DNA of 64,000 nt. It comes from Nannochloropsis salina CCMP1776 (Eukaryota; Sar; Eustigmatophyceae; Eustigmatales; Monodopsidaceae). The number at the start of each line of letters is the position of its first letter. The first letter of the stretch is position 1. Position numbers and translations under genes: made by a program. Positions 1 to 10,740 of this stretch are shown here, in pieces. The DNA is taken from the NCBI GenBank assembly GCA_004565275.1, contig SDOX01000021.1, positions 118,015 to 182,014 of the forward strand. Reading direction: 5' to 3'. Under the pieces are notes generated by a model, which saw only the letters and a program-made list of their open reading frames with translations, was not told the DNA's origin and did not search any database.

Positions 1-631
1 TGTTCCTTTGTGCCCTCTTCACGCTTGCGTCTCTTTCTACTCTTTTCCTTCATTTTATGACTCTCTCCCTCTTTCACTTCTTCTGCTGTCACTCCATCCT
101 CCTCTTCCTCCGCTTGTCTTCCTTTTATCAGTTCCGCCAAAGACTGGACGCTCCCCGTCTCCCACGCATACGACCGGGGCACTCTCCAAACGCCCATGGC
201 ATCTTGAGAGACCGTGACACCCTCTTCTCCGAGCCTCATGGCTTGCTCTTCGGCGCCAGTTCCTCCATCGCCGCGCGGTGAGATAGTGTACGAAGCATTT
301 ATAACGCGTTGCCACGGCACGCTTGTGTTCAGGGGCAGTCGTCGCAAGGCCTGACCGACGTGCCGTGCATGTTTGGGGCAATGACACAAACGTGCGATGT
401 GTCCTTCATGGTGATTAACAGCGTGTGTACGAGAGGATCGTTAAAAGGTGAATGAGGTGCTTGAAATTTGTTCCATCTCTTTCGCCAACGAGTCTCACCG
501 TAGGTAGTCACCTTCCCCCGCGGCACATATGTGACGCATGTATGGACAAGTTGATCGAAGAGTGCCCGATCAAATTTGCTTTCAGCGAATTCTTCGTGAT
601 AGTCGTAGAAAATGGCATCCTTGTCGCCCAT
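1..631 (-). CDS. Alkyltransferase-like (ATL) DNA-repair protein, C-terminus cut by window edge
   Basis: The reading frame fits two exons, 499..631 and 1..403, joined by a GTGAG...AAG intron of 95 nt. The joined frame reads ...GKVTTYGHIARLC..., then HARHVGQALRR and PWQRVINASYTISPRGD, which is the DNA-binding and active-site region of the O6-alkylguanine-DNA alkyltransferase family. The acceptor cysteine of the usual PCHRV motif is a tryptophan here (PWQRV). That is the mark of ATL proteins, which are known to bind alkylated guanine and recruit nucleotide-excision repair instead of removing the alkyl group. After the domain the chain becomes Glu-rich and then Lys/Arg-rich (about the last 30 codons) and has no stop before base 1, so the C-terminal tail is incomplete. 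The ATG at 631 begins MGDKDAIFYDYHEEF and gives a normal N-terminus. Function is assigned from the family; no other assignment seems likely. Confidence 0.87.
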
Positions 632-1229
632 TCCGTGTTGAGAGCTGTTCTTTACTTCGCGTTGTTAAGAACCTCTTGAAAGTTAGTTCACGCGAACTCC
701 TCATCTCTTCGTCGCCCACCCATGCATGGCTCAAGCAAAGTGCATGGGCTTAAGCCAGATTTAGAGTACATTGCCTTTCCACCGAGTCAAACAACCAGGC
801 CCCAAATAGATGGCAGGAATATCGTCTAAGGTATGGCTTTGTGATGTCACTGCTGCTCCCTCAGGCCATTTCGCGCCATATTACGTGAAAGACGAGGTTG
901 ACCAAACAAAAATCTGCGAACGCCCCAAAAGGGACCTCGTTACGATATATACGAAGCGATGAAAGCACATGTGAAGAAAGGGTGGTTTCATAGGCTCAAT
1001 ACCAATTGGATCACCAAAATGTTTGGACCCGCACCCCCCCCAGCCGGCGGCGTAGTGGATCATTTTGGTAGGACTTGAAGCAGCACACGCAATGAATCAG
1101 TGCCATGACCACCACACGGAACACGGCGGTTCTTTTGACCGCTGGTGCCTCCCTCCTCTCTCATTCATCCTGACATAACTTCTCTATCCTCGCTCTGTTG
1201 TCCTGCATTTTCTCATAGGCTCAGTCAAG
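632..1229. other. Divergent intergenic region, ATL / LPA1-like
   Basis: About 600 bases lie between two genes transcribed away from each other and should hold both promoters. I see no conserved reading frame, RNA gene or repeat. The last 90 bases before 1230 are pyrimidine-rich. Confidence 0.6.
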
Positions 1230-2452
1230 ATGAAGGTATCATCAATGCACCGCTTCTGTCGTCGCCTCCCCGCTTTGCTCCTCCTCGCATTGTCGTGCTC
1301 TGCGTTCTTATTTCCCATACCCTCAAGAATACCAACATCCTCAGCCCAAGTCTTGCACGCGACCAAGAAATCCAAACAGACTTCCTCTGAGCTGGGGAAT
1401 ACCGTCCCCCCTCCTCCGCCTCCGGCGTCAACCCCCCCCCCCTTGCTACTTCGACTGACGAGACTAGCTTTGAAGAGGAAGAGATGGAAGCAGAGGAAGA
1501 AAACGCAGCCGTAACAGGGCTCTCGCCCACCATGTATGACAAGCTTCGTAGTGAGGCCACCGCCCCCTTCCGGTCCCTTCGCCTGTTCATTTACGGTGGC
1601 ATCGGCGTCGGTGCCAGCCTGGGGGGCTACACGGCGGTGACGCAGTTGGTCCAATCTTTGCAACATCGTCCGGACGCCTTGCCTCTCTCTCAGTCCATCC
1701 TCAACGTCGGGGTGGATTTTGGGGTCGCGGCCGCCGCGGCCGGGGCCTGGGTGTTCGAGAATCGCCTGAAGCAAGTGACGGACAAGGAAATGCAAGCCTT
1801 ACGGGCCAAGGAGCCCTTTCGCCTCACTTTCGACATGAAGAAAGCGCGCGAACGGGCCTTGAGCGGTCTTCCCGTCACCTTCAAGGTGGGGCTGAACGAA
1901 ACTAAGAGTGCGTCGGTGAAGGACCTGAGGGAGAAGGGAGGGCAGCATTTGATCGTTTTGGCTGCCCCCAAAGGAGAGCTGGCTGACGCCCTCTTTGGCG
2001 CCCGCGTTGGGAAGACACTGTTTGCCAAAAACAACGTCATGATCGCACCCTTTGTCATCCAGGGCGGAAACGACAAGGCGGGGGAGGAAGCCAGCAGTGT
2101 GAAAGGCTTCGGGGGGATGTCGGACAAAGCCACGGGCATGAAAGAGGCCATGATTGATTCGGAGGCCTACGTGGCAAAACCCGCGGAGTCTGCTTCCTGG
2201 GCTACCTACATCGATGAAGAGCTCGAGGACGCCGTGCGGCAAGGGAATGAGATTGCCCGAAAAACTGGGATCGGGATTGTGATGCGGAAAGACGGCAGTA
2301 TCATCCGGAGGGGCTTAGGCCAACCGGATTGGAAGGAGGTGGTTGCTGAGTTGACGGGTGCCAAGGGAACGAGCGAATTTGGTGATGCATACGTGCCTCC
2401 CATTGGCGCAGGAGGAGGGAAGGGGGGCAAAAAGAAGAGGAAGAAGGGATAA
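1230..2452 (+). CDS. Plastid LPA1-like protein (DUF3493 domain), frameshifted in a poly-C run
   Basis: About 407 residues if one missing base is allowed in the 11-C run at 1432..1442. Before it, the frame gives a signal-like N-terminus (Leu/Ala core, then SCSAFLFP) typical of bipartite targeting to a complex plastid. After it, an acidic linker leads into the core. The core starts with YDKLRSEATAPFRSLRLFIY, followed by two membrane-spanning stretches (about residues 112-135 and 155-175). This is the layout of the cyanobacterial/plastid DUF3493 family, which includes plant LOW PSII ACCUMULATION 1, a photosystem II assembly factor. The C-terminal half is soluble and ends in a Gly/Lys-rich tail. 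Plant LPA1 also has TPR repeats; I see none here, so the role in photosystem II assembly is inference. Confidence 0.72.
1432..1442. repeat. 11-C homopolymer at a frame break
   Basis: Upstream and downstream frames of the LPA1-like gene differ by one base exactly at this run. One more C restores a single frame. Confidence 0.8.
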
Positions 2453-3015
2453 ATGGGTGGCAAAAGTAGACAGTTCGCATTTTAGTTTTGTAAAAAAAGA
2501 AATCATGGCGTATGGTATCGTCGCTCCTGTCTATGGGGTGGGGTGGGGAGGTTGATTGTGCTGTTGACATTACACACACCTTTTTCTTGACTTTACTTCA
2601 TGTGACAGAACGCGCAGCTATTTTTGTCGTCAAAGCAGAAGGAAGGCCTGCATGAGAAAGGGTGTTGGCGTCAATGTCAGTGTCATTCATTCGCATTCTT
2701 TTTGTGGGAGCAGTACCGCGGGTCTCGCCTTCCGTTTCAATGCCAATGAACGGCCCACATAGACTTTTTAATCCTGCCCGTCTCAAGCTTCCGCGCCTCC
2801 CACGCATGTACATAATGTTTTTTTACGAAATATATACGAATAAATGTGACAAAGATCATAAGTCACCATAACAGGCCCGGAAGGCCCTATCTCTTGTGGC
2901 TTCTGGGGCCGAGGATACTGTGGCCTCGCAATGCTCTGGACCCTAACCAACTTTTTCCTAAGCACTCATTCAAAAAATGCTAAATGACGAACAAATTTTC
3001 ATTATTAAAATAGCA
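2453..3015. other. Intergenic region between LPA1-like and NVL
   Basis: The 3' flank of the first gene and the promoter side of the second. It becomes AT-rich towards 2990. No gene or repeat recognised. Confidence 0.55.
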
Positions 3016-6000
3016 ATGGCACGGGATCCGAAGCTCATTTATTACATCAAAAACCTGCTTTTGGAACGGGGGTCGGATAAGTAAGTTCTTCATGGTTGAT
3101 CTTCCCTATCATATTAAACCTCCCTGTCCTTCCAGCATCATGACCAGCATTTAAATCTTTTTTCACACATCACCTCACCTTAACTCAATTTTCGGACTTC
3201 CAACCTTTGTCCCGATAGCCGTCCTCCCTCGGAGGACAGTATCGTGGAACGACTGGTAGTTGACCACCGTGAGTATGACCGGAAGCCGAAAGCCACCTTG
3301 CATAAACAAGTAGCCCGGGCACTGCATTGGTGCTTGGAACGCTCTGAAAAAGATGAAACGCCCGGCAATCAGGCGCTTTGCGGGGAGAACCAAGGAGGAG
3401 GTGTCAAGAAGCGAGGTCGAAATAGCGATAGCTGCGAGAGGGGGAGGGGCAGGGGCGCAGAGAGGCCACAACGACAGGGAACGGACTGTGTGAGCTTGTA
3501 CAGGGGCCTTTCTTATCAAGAAGAGGGAAACCCAGGAAAAAGCGCATCGAAAGAAAAGATGAAGGAGGAAGGGGAAGACGAGACCCATGCCGTCAGAGGA
3601 GAAGAGGAGGAGGATTCGGACGCCGCGTATGAGGAGGAGGCGCGCGAACGGGAGAAAGGGTTACAGGGGATGGCCGAGAGTCGAAGCCTGAACCTTTTGA
3701 ACCATACCTTGAGCCAGGCGTATAGGAAGGCCGCCGTTGCCCCGACAAGGGACACGGGGGAGGGAATGGGGGCGGGGCTCCGGCACTTGGAGAGAGAGCG
3801 TCAGCCACATGCGGCGGAGAAACAGCAAGACTCTCAAGGTGGCGGGACAGAAGGAGGACGTTCGTTGCCAAATGGAGAGACAGAATCGAACGGGAAACTC
3901 GTGCGACAGAAGTCAAAGCGACGTCGTGCTTCCCCCCGCCTTCCCTCCTCTCCTCCCCCCTCTCTGCCGTCCGGGGAGGACGCAGCTTTCTCCTCTTCGT
4001 CTCCGCCTCCCCTCCTGCCCGTGGAACGTCCCACCGCCCGCTTCACCGACCTGGCTGGCATCGACGCCGTCCTGCAAGATGTGCGGGAGCTGATCGAGTA
4101 CCCCCTCAAATACCCGGAGGTATACGCGTATCTTGGGGTTGAACCTCCCCGTGGGATCCTCCTGCACGGGCCGCCGGGGTGTGGGAAAACCTTGTTGGCG
4201 AACGCCGTGGCAGGGGAGCTGGGCGTGGCGTTTTTGAAGGTGTCGGCGCCCGAGGTGGTGAGTGGAATGTCGGGAGAATCCGAGCAAAAGATCCGGGAGC
4301 TCTTCGCGACGGCTCGTCAGGCCGCGCCGGCCCTGGTCTTTATCGACGAAGTGGACGCGATCACCCCCAAGAGGGAGACGGCGTCCCGGGGCATGGAACG
4401 TCGGATTGTGGCCCAGCTTTTGACGTGCATGGATGCCCTTTCCCTGGAGGAGACGGGGGGGAAACCCGTCTTGGTCATTGGCGCCACGAACCGCCCGGAT
4501 GCCCTCGACGCGGCTTTGCGGCGGGCGGGCCGGTTCGACCGGGAGATTTCCCTTGGAGTGCCGGATTTAGAGGCCCGACGGAGGATTTTGGAGGTGATGA
4601 CTAAGAAAATGCGGCTGAGCGGGGACTTTGATTTGGGAGCAATTGCGCGGAGGACACCGGGATATGTCGGGGCCGATCTAGCCAGCTTGACGAAGGAAGC
4701 GGCGGTGCTTGCCATCAACCGGATTTTTCGCAGCATCGTGGCGGACACGGGAGGAGGCAAGACCAAGGGAAAGGAGGGGGGGGACCGGGAGGGCAGCGAC
4801 AAGGAAGGATATGACACGATACCTTCGGAGCCCCTGACTCGGCCCTCGGGCCTTGCTACATTGACGGACGAGTGTGCATTACCTGCCATGGATACCGATT
4901 CCCTAGAATCGAGCAATCCATCCTCTGTGAAAGTGATCCCCGTGGCGCTCCCGCTGCCCACCTCCCCCGCTCCCACGGCTCCGCCGTCCCTCCCTCCCTC
5001 CCTCCCGCCCGCCCTCCTTGCCTCCCTCGCCATCACCATGCCGGACTTCTTCTCGGCCCTGAAAAAGGTCCAACCGTCGGCCAAACGCGAAGGCTTCGCC
5101 GCCGTCCCCGACGTGAGTTGGCAGGACGTGGGGGCGCTGGCGCCTGTGCGCGAGGAGCTGTCCATGTCCGTCCTGGAGCCCATCGCCCATCCCGAAATCT
5201 TCCTCTCCCTGGGGTTGACTGTCCCTGCCGGCGTCCTCCTCTTTGGGCCTCCCGGGTGCGGGAAGACGCTGCTGGCGAAGGCCATCGCCCATGAGAGCGG
5301 GGCCAATTTTATCTCGGTCAAAGGCCCGGAGCTCTTGGACAAATACGTCGGCGAGTCGGAGCGGGCGGTGCGGCAGGTCTTCACTCGGGCGCGGGCCTCC
5401 GCGCCTTGCATCGTGTTTTTCGACGAATTGGACGCCTTATGTCCGAAGCGAGGGATGGGTGGAGGGGGGGAAGGAGGGGGGGGCAGTGGGGTGAGCGAGC
5501 GGGTGGTGAACCAGCTCTTGACGGAGATGGACGGCTTGGAAGGGCGTCGGCACGTCTTTGTGATCGCGGCCACGAACAGACCGGAGCTGATCGACCCCGC
5601 CATGCTCCGTCCAGGGAGGCTAGACAAGCTCCTGTACGTGCCCCTGCCGGGACCGGAGGACCGGGCGGCGATTCTGAAAGCGGTCTCTCGGGACATGGCG
5701 GTGGATGCTGCGGAGGTGGATCTAGAAGCCCTGGGGAGGGATCCAAGGGCAGAGGGCTACAGCGGGGCAGACATGGCCGCATTGGTCCGGGAAGCAGGGG
5801 TGAACGTCTTGAGGGAGGTCAGGGAGGGGGGAAAGAAAGGAGGGTGGGAAGAGGGAAAGCCGTTGGTGATCGGGCACCGGCATTTTGAGGCAGCGTTCGC
5901 GAAAGTGTCTCCCTCCGTGTCCTTGCGCGACCAGAAGAAATACTTGGCCATGCGCCATTCATTGTGCCGGGCCCGAGGAGTGGTGGCGGGGAAGGAAGAG

Positions 6001-6084
6001 GGTGGGAAAGGGGCGGGGGAAGGGGGAGGCAGAGAGGGAGGCAGGGAGAGAGATGGAGGGGAAGGGGGAGGGGGAGGAGAGTGA
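3016..6084 (+). CDS. NVL: NVL/RIX7-type double AAA ATPase (ribosome biogenesis)
   Basis: Two exons, 3016..3080 and 3219..6084, give 976 residues; the intron has a GTAAGT donor and a GATAG acceptor. The short first exon starts MARDPKLIYYIKNLL. Joined to exon 2, it forms an N-terminal helical domain like the nucleolin-binding domain of NVL. A long low-complexity acidic/basic linker follows. AAA domain D1 has Walker A GPPGCGKT near residue 338 and Walker B LVFIDEVDA, with the NVL-like stretch SGMSGESEQKIRELF. D2 has a second GPPGCGKT near residue 697 and IVFFDELDAL. Both domains keep arginine-finger context (RRAGRFDRE, RPGRLDK). The family is a nucleolar/nuclear hexameric unfoldase that strips assembly factors from pre-60S particles. 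CDC48 is the main alternative, but the D1 signature and N-domain favour NVL/RIX7. The tail is Gly/Glu-rich. Confidence 0.94.
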
Positions 6085-6319
6085 GTGTGGAATACAGAAA
6101 AAGAATTCATATTTTTTTAGAAAGATTTTTGCGTGCGAGAAGTGCGACACATCCGTGGGAATCACTGTTTGCCGCTCTTGGAAGAAAAAGAATGAAACGT
6201 GGGAAGAGAACTTTCCCTTTTTGTGGAGTCTGTCCGGGGTTTGGTACTTTTCAACGTAGGGCTTGTTGCACGCCCTGTTGGAGTTTTGCCGCCGCGTTCC
6301 GGCTGGGAAGCCTTTCTAT

Positions 6320-9300
6320 TCACCGCATTTGCATGAATGGTCGGACTTGGGTGGCGAACGCTCTCAGATGGTGGCGGAATGCCAGCTTAGTCTGCCGGTC
6401 CCAGGCCGGGCCCCGTCTTCTCCCTCCCTCCCTTCCGTCCCCTCCCTCCACGCGGGGCGGGATGGCCGACATCAGTTTTTGAAATTCTTGACCCAGCCGC
6501 TCCTTCACACTGGGAGGTTGCTCCTCCAAAATTCCGGCGAGCAGGCAGAGGAAAGCCTCCCGATCGCACAAAATCAAGGCCAAAAGCGCGTTGGAGGCGG
6601 CGTCCAGACGGTCCCACACGCTCCCTTCGTAGACAACCAGGTGCAAGAGCTTGCGGGTGCACTCCGAAAAAAGGGCAGGATGGGCCGTCACGTGCGCCTC
6701 GAGACCCCTCCCTCCACCGTTCGCATGGCCGGCCGGCCCGACGCGAGTGCCCACAGTCTGGGCGTGGAAGGAAGCCAGACCCGCCAGGGCCCGGAGGGAA
6801 TCGCGGGCAATCTCACTGTCGGGACGCTGCACCCCAAACATGACGCTTTGCAGGAGCTGCATGAAGAGGGGATGGGGCAAGAAGGCCACGCGCTCCGTGT
6901 AGGTGGATACCATGGAGTTGACCAGCGTGAAATACTGCTTTCCCAGGGGGGGATACTCCAAGAGCTCTTCGGACATCAAAGGGATCAGGCGTTCCAACCC
7001 AAAAAAGACCACGTCCGCGACCGTGTCTGCCGCCAATTTTCCTTCCTGTTCGGCCGAAAAATCCACAAAATCTTTGCTTGCCACATGGGAGAGCAGTTCC
7101 AGCACGCACAAGATGTCACCCACCGCTTCTTCCTTCGAGTTGGCGTCTTTCCGAGTCCGGCCCACGTTATGGCTGGCATACGCTTTCAACGCCTGTCCCG
7201 TGGCCGTCAACAAGCTCATGGTGGCCGGAGCCCCCAGGCTGGAAATCTGCACTTCGGCGTAATCCCGCAAAAATAACAGCACGGCGTGCAAGGCATCCGG
7301 GTACGCACTGCAAAGCGTGGCCACATCCAGCAATGGCTTCAGGGCGTGAGTGATCAAACGCGGCAAATAGGCTTGCCCTGTGTTGTCCACGGCGCGCGCC
7401 ATGCCCGCGTACAATCCTGCCACGACCCCCACCTCTCGCACCAGTCCGCCCCGACCTACCCCACTCTTCCCGTTCGAGCTTTTCAACCCCAAAAGAAGGA
7501 AGTGCAACCGGGTCTCTACGGGTCCTGCCACCTGTGCGATGCCCTGGCCGGCCTCCGCGTCGTTTTCCCGCGCCAAAATTCCTCCCACCACGACTTCCAA
7601 GAGCTCGCCCCGTAAATCCGAAGCTAGCCGGAGATAGCCCAGTTCCGGCGGAATTTGCGGCGATGGCGAGGGGGCACGGCCATGACCCTCCTGTCCATTG
7701 CCCACCAATTGCTCCCCGTGCTGCCTCAAAAAGTGTTTCTCCGCCTCCATGTCCCGTAACATCACCTTCCAGGCCTCAGAGCGGACGGCGGCGCGCCCCA
7801 ACGATTCCCCCCCCGTGAGCACCACCGCCCGCACCACGGCGATGGCAGCCTTGGCCACCTCTCTCTGCGACGGCCAGCGCGTCAGGAACCCCCAGGCTAT
7901 CCTGAGACTTTGCTCCACTTGGCCTTCTCCTGCCTCCCCCCCAAAAGCCTGGACTAAGGTGGGAGCGAGGATGCCGTTGCGGTAGAGGGAGTGGTCGGGT
8001 AGGAGGTAGGTCCGGGCAAATCTGGCCACAAAGCTGAGGATGGTTTCTGTCAAGTAGGGGGAGAGGAAGGGGTCATCGGGCACCTCTACCGCACGTTGGA
8101 GGAGGAAGCCCGCCAGGTGCTGGAGATGGATGCACGCGTCCACAAGCAGGGCGGCCGCAGTGGAGGGGGGTAGGGAGGTGGCGGGAAGGAGGGAGGGAGG
8201 GAAGGAGGGAGGGAAGGAGGAAGAGGGGGTGGAGGCAGGCGTGGCGTGGAAGCACAAACGATGGATGGCCTCCGGGATGGCAGGCTGTTCTCCGTGCATG
8301 TCGTCCGCAATCAGGTGGCCCCAGGCTTGAACCAGCACGCGAGCCTCCTCCAATAAGGCCACCACGCCGGCAGGACTGCGGTCGAGGCTCTCTCCCTCCC
8401 TCCCTCCCGCTCGAGTCAACAGCCAGTGCAGGCGCGTCAGACACCCGGCCTGGTTGCCCCCCCCCTTCGTTGCCGATACCCCCCCAAGGGAGCGAGCAAC
8501 CGCCCGTGCAAATCCAGGACAGAGGCCGCAGGGGCCAAGCGCCCCAATCCCGCCATATTCACCACTTGCTCTTCCACGTTGGCGGTGGCGATGGCTTCTG
8601 CCTCTTCTTCAGCGTCCTCCTCCAACGAACGTGCCGCTTCCACTTGGGAAAGGGTGACACGACAGCTTTGGTACGCGTGGTAGACAGGTGCGACGGCCTC
8701 GGTCACCACCCGCCGGGCCACTGGCCCCCTCCCCCCTCCCTCCCCCCATTTCCCTCCCTTCCCTCCTCCCCCCCTCACCCCCCCCCCCTCCTCCCTCCAT
8801 CCCCATCGGTCCCACCGGGGAGGTGCCCCCGCTGCCGCCACCTTCCCCAGCGATCATGGGGTCGGCGACCAACACCCCCCACGTCTCGATCAACGTCTCG
8901 AACGCCGCCATCGCCCATCCTTCTTCGCACGCCGCTGTCCAGTCCTGGTTGGAGCCCCGGTAGTTCACTGCGCGGCCCGCAGTGACCCGCAACAAGAGGC
9001 AAGTCACCGCACTCAAACGCTGGCAGAGCTCCGGGAAGAATGGGAAAGCCGCCAAGACAGGCAAGCGGAAATTGCTCACGCAGACGTGGACGAAGCTCAC
9101 CCATCCATCCACCTCTCGACCGTAGCCTTCCACCTCGTCCTCAGCCGCTCCTGACCCCTGTCTCCCTTCGTAAAAGGCTGCTTCCGCGGTCGAGGCGGCT
9201 TCCACGCTCTGGGACAGGAAATCCACGCCCACGCGGAGGAGGAACAGCGCGTATTGGGATCGTTCCTCTCCTGTCGGGAAGACCGGTCCTTGCAGGGACG

Positions 9301-10258
9301 CCAGCTGGGTCAGAAGTTGTCGCAACAAATGCAAGCGGCCTTCCCCTTCCTGGACAGAGAGGCCCCGCAGGCGGGTGTAGACGCTGACGAGACCTTCCAG
9401 AAGGTCCAGCCGCAGCAGGTACGGGCGCCAGGCTATCGGGGGGGAGATGAAGCAGGGCGTCTTCATGGAAGGCTCTTGCAAGGGGTCAAAGCCGGTAAAA
9501 TCCCACGATAGCGTCTCCAAGCACAACTGGACAATCGCATTCAGCCTCAGCAGGCTTCCATGGGCGTCAGCTGTCAACCCGCTTCCCCCCTCCCTTCCCG
9601 CTTGCCCGCTCGGGGGGAGGGCCACCAAGGTCTCCTCGACCCCACGCGCCAGCATGCCCATCCCGATTTCCAAGCAGGGCAAGAGGCCGTAGTCTTCGAA
9701 AGCCTTGTGTGCCTGCCTGTGAAACTCCAAAGGAAGCCCCAGCGCGGCCGATTTGGCGGTGCTGAACTCCCCAACCAACGCGAGCAAGAACTCACTGGCC
9801 AACACCACTTTATTTTTTTTCCGTGAAGCCTCCCCGCCGCCATCCTTCTCCTCAGGCGCATGTGTCAGGGCTTGAACTTGCTGGAAAAAGTGTGTCTTCC
9901 CATCGGGTCCTTCTTCGGCCCACCCCCGTTTCCAAAGAACAGCAAATGTTTGCAGGAGCTGAGAGCTTACGAAATGGGAGTAGCGCTCTCCGTGGTTTAA
10001 GAGGAGGGTAGCCAGGTAACTTCGTGCGGCCGCACGCTCTTCCAAAGGCAGTTCAGTCCACCGGCCAAGTAAGGCTGCCTGTAGAAGGCCCGTGGCATGA
10101 AACTGTGCGACGGGGTTGGTGGAGTGCTCAAGGACATGCCTGGCTACACCCAGAGCCTCCGGATTACTGCGTAGAGCAAGGAGGATTTCCGAGGCTCTCA
10201 TCGGATCCGTCTGCAACAGCTCACAGGCATGCTCGATGTGTGCGAGTGCAGCTTCCAT
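6320..10258 (-). CDS. XPO4: Exportin-4-like nuclear transport receptor
   Basis: About 1,300 residues of alpha-solenoid on the minus strand, in two exons (8779..10258 and 6320..8720). The 58-nt GT-AG intron is supported by phase: one base before it and two after form a Val codon. One further frame break lies in the 9-C run at 8457..8465. I chose the ATG at 10258 because the upstream frame has only GTG. Stretches resembling exportin-4 include the N-terminal repeat with LLQAALLGRWTELP, LHWLLTRAG...GHLIADDMHGE, and the C-terminal SKDFVDFSAEQE, VVFFGLERLIPLMSEELL and YPPLGKQYFTLVNSM. Exportin-4 is a Ran-dependent carrier known to move eIF5A and some transcription factors. Its start faces the WDR91-like gene. 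Confidence 0.9.
8457..8465. repeat. 9-C homopolymer at a frame break in exportin-4
   Basis: The exportin-4 frame before this run (ending LGGYRQRR) and after it (NQAGCLTRLHWLL) are both conserved-looking but differ by one base. No splice signals fit. Confidence 0.75.
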
Positions 10259-10282
10259 GGGAAGGTTGGTGTCGGTGGTCAC

Positions 10283-10740
10283 ACAATAAGTTCCTGTGCA
10301 CGGCAGAGGTTAGAGCCGCTCTCGGAGCGGCGCTCGTGCTGCAAGGAAAACAACAGCGACGATCAAGCCCGTTAAACACTCCTGCGCGCGCAAGAGAAAG
10401 GTTTATATACGGAAAAGGAAACATGAGAACTTATGTCCGCGAACGATGATGATTCGCTCGGTTGAGTGGGGCCATTGATAATTATTTGCGGTGTGTGGGG
10501 GTGGTAGTTTGGCTTCAGCGACGACGAACAAATACTCGAGGTGGAAATATTATTATTTTGAGGTCTTTGCAAGTAAACCAACGCATGCATGTTTGCAGTC
10601 CTTCCTTCCTTACGACATAATGATGGCATTATTATTTAGTGACGAGGGCATGTCATTTGAAGGACACGTTCTTGGTGGACGGGTATGGCAGCTGGTGTTG
10701 ACTATCATGCTCTTTACCCTTTTCTGATGCAACGTATAAA
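10283..10740. other. Divergent intergenic region, exportin-4 / WDR91-like
   Basis: About 460 bases between two outward-facing genes, presumably both promoters. It includes an AT-rich patch around 10535-10565. No gene seen. Confidence 0.55.

Noticed and set aside
4317-5696. A 459-codon minus-strand open frame opposite NVL
   Set aside because: It is the antisense shadow of the AAA ATPase domains in GC-rich DNA; no domain features of its own, while the plus strand has clear Walker motifs.
6263-7276. Long plus-strand frame opposite exportin-4
   Set aside because: No recognisable protein features; the minus strand carries conserved exportin sequence throughout.
8721-8778. Frame break in exportin-4 first taken as a homopolymer error
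   Set aside because: A 58-nt GT-AG intron fits with exact phase, so splicing explains it better.
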